A stretch of 64,000 nucleotides of DNA from an uncultured Verrucomicrobiae bacterium (GCA_951813855.1 OX638380.1:4556518-4620517); one strand, 5' to 3'. Positions 18,306 through 27,721 are shown, counted from the first letter of the stretch. Numbers and translations are program-made. The notes: generated from the letters alone by a model not told the origin.

Positions 18306-19628
18306 TCAGCTGGTGTCGGGTATACCTATCGGGGTCGCATTGTTTCCTAAGGCTATGCGATCGTAGAGGGATTGCCAGTTTGGAATGATGAATTCCGTAA
18401 ACAGACTGCGGATTCGTATTCGAAGATAGCTGAGTTTTTTCGCTTTGGCGAGTGCGGCTTGAAATACTTTGCAGCATCTGAGTTCAATTTGATCAATTAA
18501 AAAGGCCAAAAACATTATCATCGCTAAAACGGTTGTCAAATGCTTGTGGCCATGGCCATAATTGTGTTCAAAATGATAACCTTGATTTTTCAACGTGTTA
18601 AACGTTTCATTTTCCACTTTCCAGCGAGCCCGACCCGCACGCATCAAACGCTCTAAGGTGTCTGGGGTTACGGATAAGGCCGTGATCCAACAATTATAAT
18701 ATCTCACCTTCCCCGTCTCATCGACTTCTCGGTATTCAATGAGATTGACCTTGAGATAGTCCCAGGAGTCGTTCAGGCTCACATCTTCCAAGTAGCGGAA
18801 CTCATGCCGAATATTCTGCTTGTCGATGATCACATGTAGTTTGACTTGGGAACTGGCGTCCAGTTTTTCGAATAATTTCGTGAGCTTTTTGCGCTTGGCC
18901 ACAATGAGATATTCCATATCGTAATCCCGCAACAGTTCAATCACTGGGCCGGCGGCATAAAGCCCATCCAGCAGCACGATGATCTTCATATGGGGGTGTT
19001 CGCGACGTAAATCAGCGAGGAGTCTTTTGATCGCATTGAGTTCACAGTCGTTGTTGTTCGTGCCGTCTTGTTGCTGGATCGGTTCGGGTGCCAGAGGAAT
19101 CACTTGTTTTTGCGCCGGATGGACGATGACCGCGGCTAATAACTGATGAATAAAACTGATTTTGCCACTCCGGTGTTCGATTTGGCAACAGTTATCGCAG
19201 TGGACGGATTCCGAATGAAACACTCCCGTGCCGTCAATACTAATCAAATACGCCCCATCCAGATACCGATAGGCTTCTAACATCTTTCCTCGTTGCACCA
19301 AGGCCAGCAGGGCTTTGAAAACGGGGCGTAGCTGAGCGGGTTCCAGCAAGTCGAGAACCTTCCGCATGGCCGTGTCGCAAGGCACCTTAAGGACCCCGAA
19401 CAGCCGCTCCATGTTGGCGCGAATCGTGTCGTTTTGGCGAGTGTCCCGATCGAATTTCAAAAGAGACTTATATTTGAGTTTAAACAAGGCCAAAGCCGAC
19501 ATCAAATAATCGGTCAGCGTGAATTCGCGGGGTTGAACTGGCGATTTGATTTTATCGAATTGTGCTTTCGCCAGTTTCAGCATGCTTTCGACGTTCAAAT
19601 GTTTCCGGAAACCAGGGATCCAAGACAT
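18306..19628 (-). CDS. DDE transposase (IS4-superfamily type), intact
   Basis: The 440-residue product is a complete DDE transposase. A helical DNA-binding region (about residues 20-110) precedes the catalytic core. The likely acidic triad is the Asp in LISIDGTGVFHSE, the Asp in IIVLLDGLYAAG, and the Glu in ARWKVENETFNTLKNQGY, just before the conserved FEHNYGHG. I did not assign it to a named IS family with confidence; ISNCY-like groups carry this C-terminal signature. A degraded homologue of the N-terminal half lies at 24264-24938. The gene is intact from ATG to stop and could be active. Similar blocks near 18060 and 19850 may be its borders. Confidence 0.82.
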   Translation of the reverse strand: MSWIPGFRKHLNVESMLKLAKAQFDKIKSPVQPREFTLTDYLMSALALFKLKYKSLLKFDRDTRQNDTIRANMERLFGVLKVPCDTAMRKVLDLLEPAQLRPVFKALLALVQRGKMLEAYRYLDGAYLISIDGTGVFHSESVHCDNCCQIEHRSGKISFIHQLLAAVIVHPAQKQVIPLAPEPIQQQDGTNNNDCELNAIKRLLADLRREHPHMKIIVLLDGLYAAGPVIELLRDYDMEYLIVAKRKKLTKLFEKLDASSQVKLHVIIDKQNIRHEFRYLEDVSLNDSWDYLKVNLIEYREVDETGKVRYYNCWITALSVTPDTLERLMRAGRARWKVENETFNTLKNQGYHFEHNYGHGHKHLTTVLAMIMFLAFLIDQIELRCCKVFQAALAKAKKLSYLRIRIRSLFTEFIIPNWQSLYDRIALGNNATPIGIPDTS

Positions 19629-19938
19629 TTTCGTTCTTCAGGCGACCGACCGAAATCGAATTTCCGGTCTGAGATTGCAGATTGAGGCACTCCACCTGAC
19701 TCGCGGTCAGATTCCGTAGGCTACGGCTCGAACTAGGGCACGCCGGACGTTACCATACCACATCTTGGGGCATTTCGCTGAATTTTTTGGAGAAAAGTTT
19801 ACGAAAGGCGATGACAGAATCCCCCTAAAACAATGCCTTTAAGGGGCTAGTGGGAGTTGCTGCTAGGTACCTGATCCTCCCATTTTTCCAGTAAAAGCGA
19901 CAGTTTTAAACTGTGGGGCCCGATCGAAGGCCTCGAAA
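19629..19938. other. Spacer between two transposase genes
   Basis: No gene is visible in these 310 bp. They contain the 5' flank of the DDE transposase gene, a block related to the 18055 repeat in reverse (near 19848-19870), and a near-palindrome ACAGTTTTAAACTGT at 19900-19914. The latter lies where the right border of the IS66-type element would be expected. Confidence 0.45.
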
Positions 19939-21789
19939 TCAACCGATTAACAGTTTATCGGCCAACTCTTCTGGGGCAAGACGCAAGGTCGAGATGACAT
20001 CCCATCCCTGCTTTTCGGCAGTGCTGATCACCCCGCGAAGGACGGCGAAGTCGGCGGCGCCTTGCTGTGAACGAAAGCAACCGGAGATCTTCATGACTAA
20101 TTTCATCATCCTTGAATCGCGCTCCGCCAGGTTATTCGTGAAGGGAATGGCCCAGTCGAACACGAACCTGAGCGAGTCTTCTCGATTCCGTTGCAACCGT
20201 TCCGCCAGATTATGACCGGTACGTTTTCTTCGGCGGCCCCGCTTGCCAGACGGCAACGGCGGTAACTCCTGGTGATACTGAATCGCCTCGTTCAAGATGT
20301 CGTCATAACGTTGGTAGATCTTTTCCCGCAAGTCTTTCGCCAGCTCGGGTGACCCGCGATTTTGATGAGTCGAATCACGCCGTTTCGCTCGCCGAACAAA
20401 TCGCTCCAGAACTAATAAATACCACAACATCTTTCCCGCCCACTCCTCCTGTTGTTCCTTGGCGGCTTGTAACTCCCGCAGATGATGAGCATGGCAGTAT
20501 CGGTGGATCAATTCTTCCATTTTGGGATAAGACGCAAAACTGTCGTGCACCACCCGCCCGGTCAGATCGCCGAACATTTCACCGCGACCCTCGGCGACGC
20601 GTAAGCTCGTCGTCTTTTCGGTGCTCATGACGTGTAACCACTGCGTTTTGCCTTCGATTCGTAAACCCGTCCCGTCCAAATGTTTGGGGGCCTCTCCTTG
20701 AGCTGCTTGACGTTGTAACGCTGGAGCAAGCGGTCGCACTTCCTCGGCTTGGCGCCGACAGATGGTCGCGACGGTGGCCGAAGACATGTTGACTCCTGAG
20801 AGCACCTTCAGAATCTCCACGATCCGCCGCTCCGGGATCAAGTGCTTGATCCGCAGATAAACCACGTGCGCCGACAAGTTCGGCCCGAATTGGACGGGAC
20901 CGTCGACTCCGGCAGGAAACGTGGCCCGGACCAGCCGGCCGCAATGGGAGCAAGAACAACGATGCGCCCGATACTCAGTCGTCTTGATTGTGCGACTGGG
21001 GACTTCTTGATCCACGAGCTGTCGAACTTGAATTTCCGGGTGCCACTCGGCAGTTTCATCGATCGCTTCCCCGCAATGGGGACAGACCGTGGGATACAAT
21101 TCCTGAACGGAGTCCGGCTGGGAAGTTTGCCTCATCGTTCGCCCCTGATGACCGGGTTGTCCTCCCGAGGACTTTTTCTCGCAGTCACGCCGAGGACGAC
21201 CGTTGGCGGTCGAGTTCTCTTTCTTGAAACCGTCGCCGGAAGGCGGTCTGCTGCTATTGCGACTATTCTGTGCTAACTGCCGGCGACATTCCTTGACTTG
21301 CTCGGTTAACTCGTTGATGCGACCCCGTAGTTTGGCCACTAACTCGCTCTCGCCGACCGCGGCCGCCGTTTCGGCGGCACTTCCCTCCGTAGCGTTTTCC
21401 CCCGTCTCCGAATCGATGGCCGGCGAATTTTGGGGGCCGGATTGACGGGGTAGTTGTTCCTCCAGGATCGGCTCGGCCGGATTGCCTTCGGCCTCGTGAG
21501 AGCCCCGCTTTTCGAGTTCGGCCAGCCGGGCTTCAAGTTGCTGAATCTGTCGCTGATCGGCTTGACGTTCGATTCGTAACTCGGCAATGAGAGCTCGAGA
21601 ACTCTCCAACTGCGATTGAGATAGCTGATACTTGGCCTGGGATTGCTGGAGCTGAGCTCGAGTGGCTTGTAACTGACCTTGAGACTCCTCCCACCGAGCT
21701 TGTAACCCAGAACACAGTTCGTGATCGGTGAAACCGTTGCGGTTTCCCGAAGCTTGGCACGTCTCCAAATTGCAGGAAGTCAACTTCAA
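19939..21789 (-). CDS. IS66 family transposase (TnpC type)
   Basis: The 616-residue product has the full IS66 layout. A long Gln-rich coiled-coil extension fills about residues 30-110. A basic SSRPPSGD linker follows (NSRNSSRPPSGDGFKK), then a zinc-finger-like domain with CPHCGEAI and CSCSHCGRL, and the DDE core. Catalytic candidates are the Asp in KHLDGTGLRI, the Asp in GRVVHDSFASY, and the Glu in NNLAERDSRMMK, followed by SGCFRS. No TnpA or TnpB genes are present, as in single-gene IS66 relatives. No ATG exists near the N-terminus; the reading frame begins with TTG at 21789, so the true start is uncertain. Only 19 bp separate it from the target duplication of the next element, which probably inserted into its upstream end. 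Confidence 0.88.
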   Translation of the reverse strand: MKLTSCNLETCQASGNRNGFTDHELCSGLQARWEESQGQLQATRAQLQQSQAKYQLSQSQLESSRALIAELRIERQADQRQIQQLEARLAELEKRGSHEAEGNPAEPILEEQLPRQSGPQNSPAIDSETGENATEGSAAETAAAVGESELVAKLRGRINELTEQVKECRRQLAQNSRNSSRPPSGDGFKKENSTANGRPRRDCEKKSSGGQPGHQGRTMRQTSQPDSVQELYPTVCPHCGEAIDETAEWHPEIQVRQLVDQEVPSRTIKTTEYRAHRCSCSHCGRLVRATFPAGVDGPVQFGPNLSAHVVYLRIKHLIPERRIVEILKVLSGVNMSSATVATICRRQAEEVRPLAPALQRQAAQGEAPKHLDGTGLRIEGKTQWLHVMSTEKTTSLRVAEGRGEMFGDLTGRVVHDSFASYPKMEELIHRYCHAHHLRELQAAKEQQEEWAGKMLWYLLVLERFVRRAKRRDSTHQNRGSPELAKDLREKIYQRYDDILNEAIQYHQELPPLPSGKRGRRRKRTGHNLAERLQRNREDSLRFVFDWAIPFTNNLAERDSRMMKLVMKISGCFRSQQGAADFAVLRGVISTAEKQGWDVISTLRLAPEELADKLLIG

Positions 21790-21903
21790 GCGACTTGCAG
21801 AATCCTCAGTCTCAGACTTCCTGACATGACCTAACCATAGAAACCATTAAAATTCATCAAAAGCCAATAAAATCAGCTTTTTTCGAAAAATGCGGTTGAC
21901 ATT

Positions 21904-22263
21904 TTGAAATTTTGCGCTAATAATACAATTGTGCACAAATGCGAATCACGGAACTCGTTTAATTTCGATTCTCAGCCTCAAAATGCGATCGTTATCGATG
22001 GCCAAATTGCGATGTCATCGCAAGACGGCATGACCTGTTATTTTTCCGATTTGGAACCGATATTTCAGCATGCCGATAAAGACCAGGCTTCGCGGCGCCT
22101 GATCATTGGCATGCTTCATGTGACGAATAAGATTTCTCAGAAACGTTTGACCGAAGTGTTTGGAGTCCATCGAAACACGGTGTCGTCTACCTCGGCTCAA
22201 TTCCGTGCCAAGGGAATGGCTTCTTTCTTTGAAAAAAAACGGGTCGAGGCCGCACAGTTCTGA
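21904..22263 (+). CDS. Transposase upstream frame (helix-turn-helix part)
   Basis: This frame encodes up to 119 residues with a helix-turn-helix in its second half (KRLTEVFGVHRNTVSS). It ends at TGA right after KKRVEAAQF. The frame can start at a TTG (21904); the ATG at 22012 (MSSQDGMTCYF) is the better-looking alternative but would shorten it. At 22232-22239 it contains a run of eight A, with the heptamer A_AAA_AAA in the phase used for programmed minus-1 frameshifting. Slipping there continues into the long downstream frame and gives a GRGRTVLTPK junction, as expected for a continuous transposase. The short product alone may act as a DNA-binding regulator, as in other two-frame IS elements. 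Confidence 0.68.
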   Translation: MKFCANNTIVHKCESRNSFNFDSQPQNAIVIDGQIAMSSQDGMTCYFSDLEPIFQHADKDQASRRLIIGMLHVTNKISQKRLTEVFGVHRNTVSSTSAQFRAKGMASFFEKKRVEAAQF

Positions 22264-24161
22264 CTCCAAAGATCATTGAATCAGGAATTCAACTGCTAGC
22301 CGAGGGGAAGAGTCAACGCGGTGCCGCCAAGGTTCTGGGAATCAATCCGGTCACCTTTCATTTGGGTTGTAAAGCGGGACTGATTCAAGTGCCGTCAAAG
22401 CCTTTGAAGACGGAGGCTCTCGAAACCGAGAAAAAGCTGGCTAAGGCCACGGAACGTTCCGAACGAAATACCAAGGACCCGCAGACGTCGAGAGGTCGTG
22501 CGACTCATGACGTGATGGGGCGTCAGTTGGCTGCCAAGGGGAAATTGGCGGCGGCAAAGCCTACTTTCGACAAGGCCCATAAAGCCGTGGAAAACGGTGG
22601 CGTCCTAACCGCCTTGCCGATCTTGATTCAAGAAGGATTGCATCATGGGGTCCACGAATATCTGAAGCTTTCGAAAGGTTATTACGGCGTGACGACGATT
22701 TTGAATTTTCTCGCCTTTCTCAGTTTGGCCAGGGTTCGGAATCCTGAAGCTATCCGCTATGAAGCCCCGGGCGAATGGGGAATTATCCTGGGCTTGGACC
22801 GATGCCCTGAAGTTAAGACCTTGCGAGGGAAATTACGCCATCTGTCCGAAAACGAATGGTCGGTTCGGACTTGGCAAAAGAACGTGTTCCGTGATTGGAT
22901 GAACCAACCGCAGAATGCCGCGGCGACTTTGTTAGTCGATGGGCATTCCAAGGTTGATACCGGTCGCCGGGGAAATCTTCCCAAGCACTATGTCTCGCGA
23001 GAGAAGCTATGTCTTCCCGCTACGGCGGGTTATTGGCTTGATGCCTTGGGAGGCAGTCCTTTGATGTGCCTGCATCAAGCTCTCGACCCCAAAATGGTGG
23101 CAATGATCGAACAAGTGATCGTCCCGGAATTGAGACAGAACGGGAAAGTGGGAGAACCGGGTCCTGACCTGACCCGAACCACTTCGATTGATCCCTCGGT
23201 TACTTTAGTATTCGATCGCGAAGGATGGTCTCCGAAATTATTTGAGAATCTAGCCAAAGCCGGCATCGCGGTGATTACTTGGACCAGGAATCGGCAAAGC
23301 GAAGATTGGTCGGCAACCGCCTTCCGGGAAACCGAAGTCCCCCGGTACGGCCCGGCGGAAACTCTCACGAGAAAAATGTGGTTGGCCGAACAAACCATGC
23401 CACTAACCAAACGCCTGAACGTCAGGGAAATCAGAAGACGGCTTGAAGATGGCAGGCAGTTGTCAATGGTGACTACCCATCCGACTCTGTCGAGGCCCCA
23501 AGTCGCTGGAGCAATGTTTTCAAGGTGGTCTCAAGAAAACTTCTTTAAATATATGCGACAAGAATTTAATTTGGATTCCTTAACCACTCAGGGTCTCGAA
23601 GAAATCGATCCTGAAGCCCGAGTCGTCAATCCCGAAGCTCGACAACTGAACAAAGAAATGAAACTAACCAAGCTTCGGCCAGGCCGACTCAGCAATCGAT
23701 TGGCTGAACCGGCTTTGTCAAGAAACGTTCGAATGAAATATGAATCTGAATCAGCCCAAGCCGAATCCGAAGCGCAAACCTTAAAAACAAAGCTCGAAGC
23801 AACCCCGACGCACGTCAAAAATGGACAGTTATCAGAACCACTGCAAACCTTGCCGTCCGTCGATCGATTAATCTATGATACGATCCGGATGATGGCTTAT
23901 CGAACCGAAGTACGAATGATGAGCCCGATTATCCTGGCTCAAGGAAAAAAGCGCAACGCTCGCAAACTGCTTCAAGCTTTATATCGGGCCAAAGCCAATA
24001 TTATTCCTGAAGATCAAGCGAAGTCATTACGGGTTCAAGTTCTTGGGCTTGGCAGCACTGGATTAGATCAAGCGCTCAACGGATTATTTTCCGAATTGAA
24101 TGGATTAGGCGCGACTTATCCTGAGACAGATCTTCGAATGATTTACGAACTCGCGAATTGA
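22263..24161 (+). CDS. Transposase downstream frame (DDE catalytic part)
   Basis: This frame has no good start of its own (TTG at 22362 is the first candidate). Codons upstream of that TTG, back to the poly-A run, continue the helix-turn-helix reading (LLAEGKSQRGAAKVLG). It is therefore expected to be made as a frameshift fusion with the upstream frame, giving about 740 residues. Likely catalytic acids are the Asp in LLVDGHSKVD, the Asp in LVFDREGWSP and the Glu in RWSQENFFKYMRQEF. The C-terminus is charged and helical. The family is found in PVC genomes as an unnamed putative transposase; I cannot give an IS name. Confidence 0.72.
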   Translation, partial: TPKIIESGIQLLAEGKSQRGAAKVLGINPVTFHLGCKAGLIQVPSKPLKTEALETEKKLAKATERSERNTKDPQTSRGRATHDVMGRQLAAKGKLAAAKPTFDKAHKAVENGGVLTALPILIQEGLHHGVHEYLKLSKGYYGVTTILNFLAFLSLARVRNPEAIRYEAPGEWGIILGLDRCPEVKTLRGKLRHLSENEWSVRTWQKNVFRDWMNQPQNAAATLLVDGHSKVDTGRRGNLPKHYVSREKLCLPATAGYWLDALGGSPLMCLHQALDPKMVAMIEQVIVPELRQNGKVGEPGPDLTRTTSIDPSVTLVFDREGWSPKLFENLAKAGIAVITWTRNRQSEDWSATAFRETEVPRYGPAETLTRKMWLAEQTMPLTKRLNVREIRRRLEDGRQLSMVTTHPTLSRPQVAGAMFSRWSQENFFKYMRQEFNLDSLTTQGLEEIDPEARVVNPEARQLNKEMKLTKLRPGRLSNRLAEPALSRNVRMKYESESAQAESEAQTLKTKLEATPTHVKNGQLSEPLQTLPSVDRLIYDTIRMMAYRTEVRMMSPIILAQGKKRNARKLLQALYRAKANIIPEDQAKSLRVQVLGLGSTGLDQALNGLFSELNGLGATYPETDLRMIYELAN

Positions 24162-24263
24162 AAATAATGCACAAAACAAATTTAGCAAGGTCAGGAAGTC
24201 TGAGTCTAAACAGACTGTAGCACGAAAATAACTCGAAGTCAAAAAAAAAGGGGATTCGAGTAC

Positions 24264-24938
24264 CTAGGCAGTTACGTTTTCCCAACGGTAACGGTCCGTA
24301 TACCGGCATGGAAAGTCGGTGAGTTCCTCGTCCTCCGGGCCCACCTCCGGGTCGGCTTCCGAGCCGATTAATTGCTTGCTGATCGGCTCCGGCGCCAGCG
24401 GAATAACCTCCGACTGGTCCGGATGAACCACGGCGGCTCCCACGGCTTGATGGTAATAGGTGATCGCACCGTTTTCGTGTTGTTTTTGACAGCAGTGTTC
24501 ACAGTGAAGACGGTTGGAAGAGAAAACCCCGGTGCCGTCGATCGACACGAGATAATGCTTGTTTTCCCACCAATATCGCTTCAACACTCAGTTTCGTTGT
24601 AACATCCGAAACAGTTCCAGGAACGCGGATCGAAGATGAATGGGATTGATCCGATCCAGGAATTTGCGTAATCCCGAATCAGAAGGCACTCGTTTGATAC
24701 GATACAGTCGGCGCAAGTTAGCCCGGGTTCTTCGGCTCGTAACCTTTCGTTTCCGACCTCGAGTGGCTTCGTCAAAGCCCAGTAACGAGGAAAATTTCTG
24801 CTGCAACGCCACAAACGCGCTCATCAAATGGTCGGTGACCTCGTACCTGCTTTTGCGGCAGGGGCGGGGAACGAGGCGAAAACACCCCCAAATCCTCCCA
24901 ATGATATTGGGTTTGAGTAACTTTTTGCGGAATTTCAC
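24264..24938 (-). pseudogene. Degraded N-terminal half of a DDE transposase
   Basis: Reading leftward from 24938, the frame encodes a homologue of the N-terminal half of the intact transposase at 18306-19628. Matching positions include the DHLMSAFVALQQKFSSLL region and, after the break, LVSIDGTGVFSSN and VIPLAPEPI. A single in-frame TGA at 24588-24590 interrupts it, and the same frame reopens immediately (VLKRYWWENKHYL). The gene is then cut off near 24264, where the sequence runs into a CCTAGGCAGTTAC block also seen near 18045 and 50890. It lacks the second Asp and the Glu of the catalytic triad, so it is inactive. Confidence 0.8.
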
Positions 24939-25249
24939 CAGGGAAAACCTTTCGTTGATTGGTTATGAGGATCGGCTTGTTCCACGACGGATCAGGCCGG
25001 TCGGCACGCCGAACGGAATCAAAACATGGGACTGACACTGAGACCCCGGCAGATCGCAGCCTCCTGAGTTCGAGAACAACTCGAGACCCTCTCGGATGGC
25101 TTTTCTGGCCGGAAAATACGTCGGGAGAACGGGTTAAGACGAATTTCGGCACCCGATCCAAGGCCAAAAAGCGTCAAATCACGTTTTGGTCAGGAAAAGA
25201 TACGAAAAAACAGCGATTACAACAAAACCACCGTTAATGTAGCATAGTT
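24939..25249. other. Spacer of IS-derived DNA without a visible gene
   Basis: The 311 bp between two transposase relics contain no supported coding region. Short open frames exist on both strands, but their translations are arginine- and proline-rich with no family resemblance. I see no repeat or regulatory structure. Confidence 0.45.
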
Positions 25250-25579
25250 TTGGAAGAAATGCTGAAAATATTTAAAGAAATCAGTGCGAAAACCCGATTG
25301 AGAAAACCCTTGTTTTTACTGGATTTTCTTCTTCAGTGGGAATTGCTGGTTCGCGAGGAGGATCCCGAATTCAAGGCGATGAGGAAACAGCACCCGGCTG
25401 TTGAATCGGCAATCAACCATCTTGAGCATCATGGCCTTGACCGGGTTTATGCTCACGGTGCGGATGGGTTCGACAAAAGCGTTTCCTTGTCAATTCTGGG
25501 GGCCAATATACACCGATTGGGCCAAGTACTGCGTGCGCACACAATCAAGGCTCAGAAACGAAAGCATCTAGCGGCCTGA
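25250..25579 (+). pseudogene. C-terminal remnant of a second transposase type
   Basis: The 109-residue frame ends in HPAVESAINHLEHHGLDR, then GADGFDKSVSL and ANIHRLGQVLR. This matches the characteristic C-terminal end of ISNCY-type transposases as I know them. The first third (KTRLRKPLFLLDFL) may be joined from elsewhere in the gene. Most of the enzyme (normally 400 or more residues), including the catalytic core, is missing, so this is a relic. The frame begins with a TTG rather than an ATG. Confidence 0.6.
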
Positions 25580-25974
25580 CCCCACGAGGGATTTATAGAA
25601 AACACTCCGCTCCAGAGTGGGTAAGGGAAGCTTGTGCCCAGGTGATATGAGAGGGCCTGTTCCAACGCCGATTTGGGGCCATATCAAGCCCCAGACCTAG
25701 GTCGGAATCCCGGATTAGCACTATTCGAGGCGCAATTTGCTCAAAGTGTCATGGGGAACTATGGCAGTGGCCCTGAAAAATAAGGGGGTTTTCTGGCAGA
25801 CACTATTTAAAACCTGGGGCGCACCAAATAACGACCAAACACAATATGAAATGCGTGGGACAAAACAGCTAATTTTCATTAAAATAATCCGGGTAATAAC
25901 AGCGTGGAAATAAACTCTCCGGTGACTCGAGCAAGGCCGTTGACGGGAGTCAAGGTGTTCAGAAATACCCCATC
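25580..25974. other. IS-derived non-coding DNA upstream of the group II intron relic
   Basis: No gene is visible. The stretch contains another AATAATCCGGG block (25883-25893), preceded by a GTGGGACAAAAC block near 25857 that also occurs on the other strand near 50340. The two places therefore carry the same transposon-end sequence. The stretch ends where a GTGCGACC, the usual 5' start of a group II intron, appears at 25975. Confidence 0.45.
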
Positions 25975-26587
25975 GTGCGACCAACTATCCGTTTTCGCCA
26001 TGGTGCAAGCATTGGCCGTGTAGCAGGGAATGGCCGATGGAAGCCAGGAAGTGTGGTTGATGTCGTGCCCCCGACAACTGAAACCTCGCGAGGGACAGGC
26101 TGGGATCAGCAGAGCGGCGGAAAGGTTCGAAGTGCCGTGGAACTCGAGTAACGCCGCCGGATGAGGGAGCCTTGAGTTGTCAGGGCAATTGAAGGAACGA
26201 AGAACTGTTGTTGGCGAAAATCTATTAAAGCCTTGAAAGTTCTGAGATTCTGGATGATGCCCCATGCAACAGCGAAGGAGAAGACGGAACATCTGGACCG
26301 GAGCTGAGATCGATTCATGGCAATGAGAATCAAAGTGTTTTAGGATGTTGTCGGAATCAGATCACCAATGGATTCGGCAAGGGGAGGGACGGGAAAGAGT
26401 GGGAAAGTCTGAAACTTGAAGTGTCATGCCGGATGCACGATCGATCCGAAAAGGATGGTCGAACGATGTTCTGGTTCCGAGGGTCCAGGCCTTTTGGGTG
26501 CAATCGGCGTGATGGTGACTGAAAGCCGGATGCGGGGATACCGCGCGTCCGGTTCGACGTGCGGGAGAGTCGAGTCGCGCGACCTAT
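25975..26587 (+). ncRNA. Probable ORF-less group II intron relic
   Basis: The best evidence is a domain V-like hairpin at 26523-26555. The AGC triad sits in AAGCCGG, pairing with CCGGTTC below a two-base bulge, and a GCGG/CCGC stem is capped by a short loop. A domain VI-like hairpin and a CCTAT end follow up to 26587, and a GTGCGACC start lies at 25975, giving about 610 nt, the expected size of a ribozyme without its reverse transcriptase. No reverse transcriptase reading frame is present. The outer limits are inferred from the GTGYG and AY end rules. The rest of domains I-IV was not folded by me, so activity is unknown. Confidence 0.5.
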
Positions 26588-27250
26588 GGGGCACCGCAGG
26601 AACCGTGCCATTATGTTCGAAAAAATGGCGACGAGAACTGCTAAATCAGACCCAAGGGTAGTAGCGCGACCTCACGATTTTACAGGCTTCGCCACGGAGA
26701 CCAGGGGGCCGGTCGAGCGAGGAGCTTTGGGTGCCGTTACCGGTGACGCTTTCCGCTATCTGGGGTCGTGAACCTGATTTCGATCGAAACCCGAATCCGA
26801 AGAAATAGCGGTCGGACGTAACCGGCGAGCGTCTTGAATCGAGCCCTTAGGGTTGCCGTAAAACCGGAATCACGAATCGAAAGGGAGACGACCGGCGTCC
26901 GTAATGGAGTGACTGGGTTCGTTCCCCGGATCAGTCCGAATTCGGGGTTTCGGCTGTCGAACCCCATCAGGAAGTACGGTAGCGCAACCGAGGCGAAGAT
27001 CTGAGGAAGCGTTTTCCTCGACGGCCCGGGGGTATGGCGATGTGCCCGGCCGAAACGCCGTGAACTACCGGGCGGAAGACACGAATCACGTCACTCGAGG
27101 TTCGTTCGTTAGGGTCGCTTTTCGAGCCGGTCGCGCCCGGTACGGGCGTCGCTGGGGAAATTCGAATTTCCCGTGGTTCGAAAAGAATTTGGACTCCCCT
27201 GGTTTTTGGGGGTTGACCGGGATTGACTTTCCGCTTACGTTGAACCCGCA
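26588..27250. other. Long non-coding stretch before the STAS genes
   Basis: About 660 bp without a supportable gene. Several short frames exist on both strands, but none resembles a protein. Base composition is GC-rich and rich in CGAA/TTCG words, unlike the neighbouring AT-rich transposon relics. The last part must hold the promoter of the STAS gene pair; no clear hexamers or ribosome site could be picked out. Confidence 0.45.
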
Positions 27251-27622
27251 ATGGTAAGCAACTCAGTCGGAGTCGAAATTAAGGAGCAGCGTCCTGGTGC
27301 CTTGATGGTGACCATCGAAGGCCGTTTGGACGGCAATACGGTTTCCCAGTGCGAATCATCGATCAAGGAAAAGGTCTCGAGCGACACCAAGTTCATGACT
27401 TTTGATCTGGGCAAGCTGGAGTTCATCAGCAGTATGGGGATTCGGCTACTGTTGATCTATCGGAGAGTGATGGAGAGCCGCGGGGGAAAGATCCTGATGG
27501 TCAAGCTTCCGCCTCCGATCAAGAAGGTGATCGACATCGCCAACGTTCTTCCCAGTTGGGGCATCTTCGAGAGCATCGCCGATGCCGATGCTTACTTCGA
27601 GAAGATGCAGCAGGAATCCTGA
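27251..27622 (+). CDS. STAS-domain protein (anti-sigma-factor antagonist type), copy 1
   Basis: The 123-residue product is a single STAS domain. It has the standard order: an N-terminal strand region (ALMVTIEGRLDGNTVSQCE), then MTFDLGKLEFISSMGIRLLLIY containing the ISSMG segment where SpoIIAA-type proteins carry the phosphorylated serine, then helix ESRGGKILMVKLP. Such proteins bind anti-sigma kinases and release sigma factors, or act in partner-switch pathways. No anti-sigma kinase or phosphatase gene lies nearby. The ATG at 27251 has no strong ribosome site. It is followed by a clearly related second STAS gene 99 bp later. Confidence 0.88.
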   Translation: MVSNSVGVEIKEQRPGALMVTIEGRLDGNTVSQCESSIKEKVSSDTKFMTFDLGKLEFISSMGIRLLLIYRRVMESRGGKILMVKLPPPIKKVIDIANVLPSWGIFESIADADAYFEKMQQES

Positions 27623-27721
27623 TAACCGTCGTTTCGTTCGCCACTCGACCAAATTGGTTTTTGGCTCGTGGTTCGTAGCGGAGGCTTCGTTACTGCTGAG
27701 GAGACGGACGGTTTATGTCAC

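Larger units (their letters stand above)
21813..24202 (+). mobile_element. 2.39-kb insertion sequence with perfect ends and 5-bp target duplication
   Basis: The element is bounded by 13-bp perfect terminal inverted repeats: CAGACTTCCTGAC at 21813-21825 and its reverse complement at 24190-24202. Directly outside both ends is the 5-bp direct repeat AGTCT (21808-21812 and 24203-24207), a target-site duplication. The inside holds two overlapping reading frames joined by a poly-A frameshift site and encoding one DDE-type transposase. I could not place it in a named IS family from the sequence. The intact ends suggest a relatively recent insertion, apparently into the upstream end of the neighbouring IS66-type element. 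Confidence 0.82.

Noticed and set aside
26416..27257. Several 70-95-codon frames on both strands between the intron relic and the STAS genes
   Set aside because: Overlapping frames in GC-rich DNA with low-complexity translations; none resembles a protein and one overlaps the domain V hairpin.
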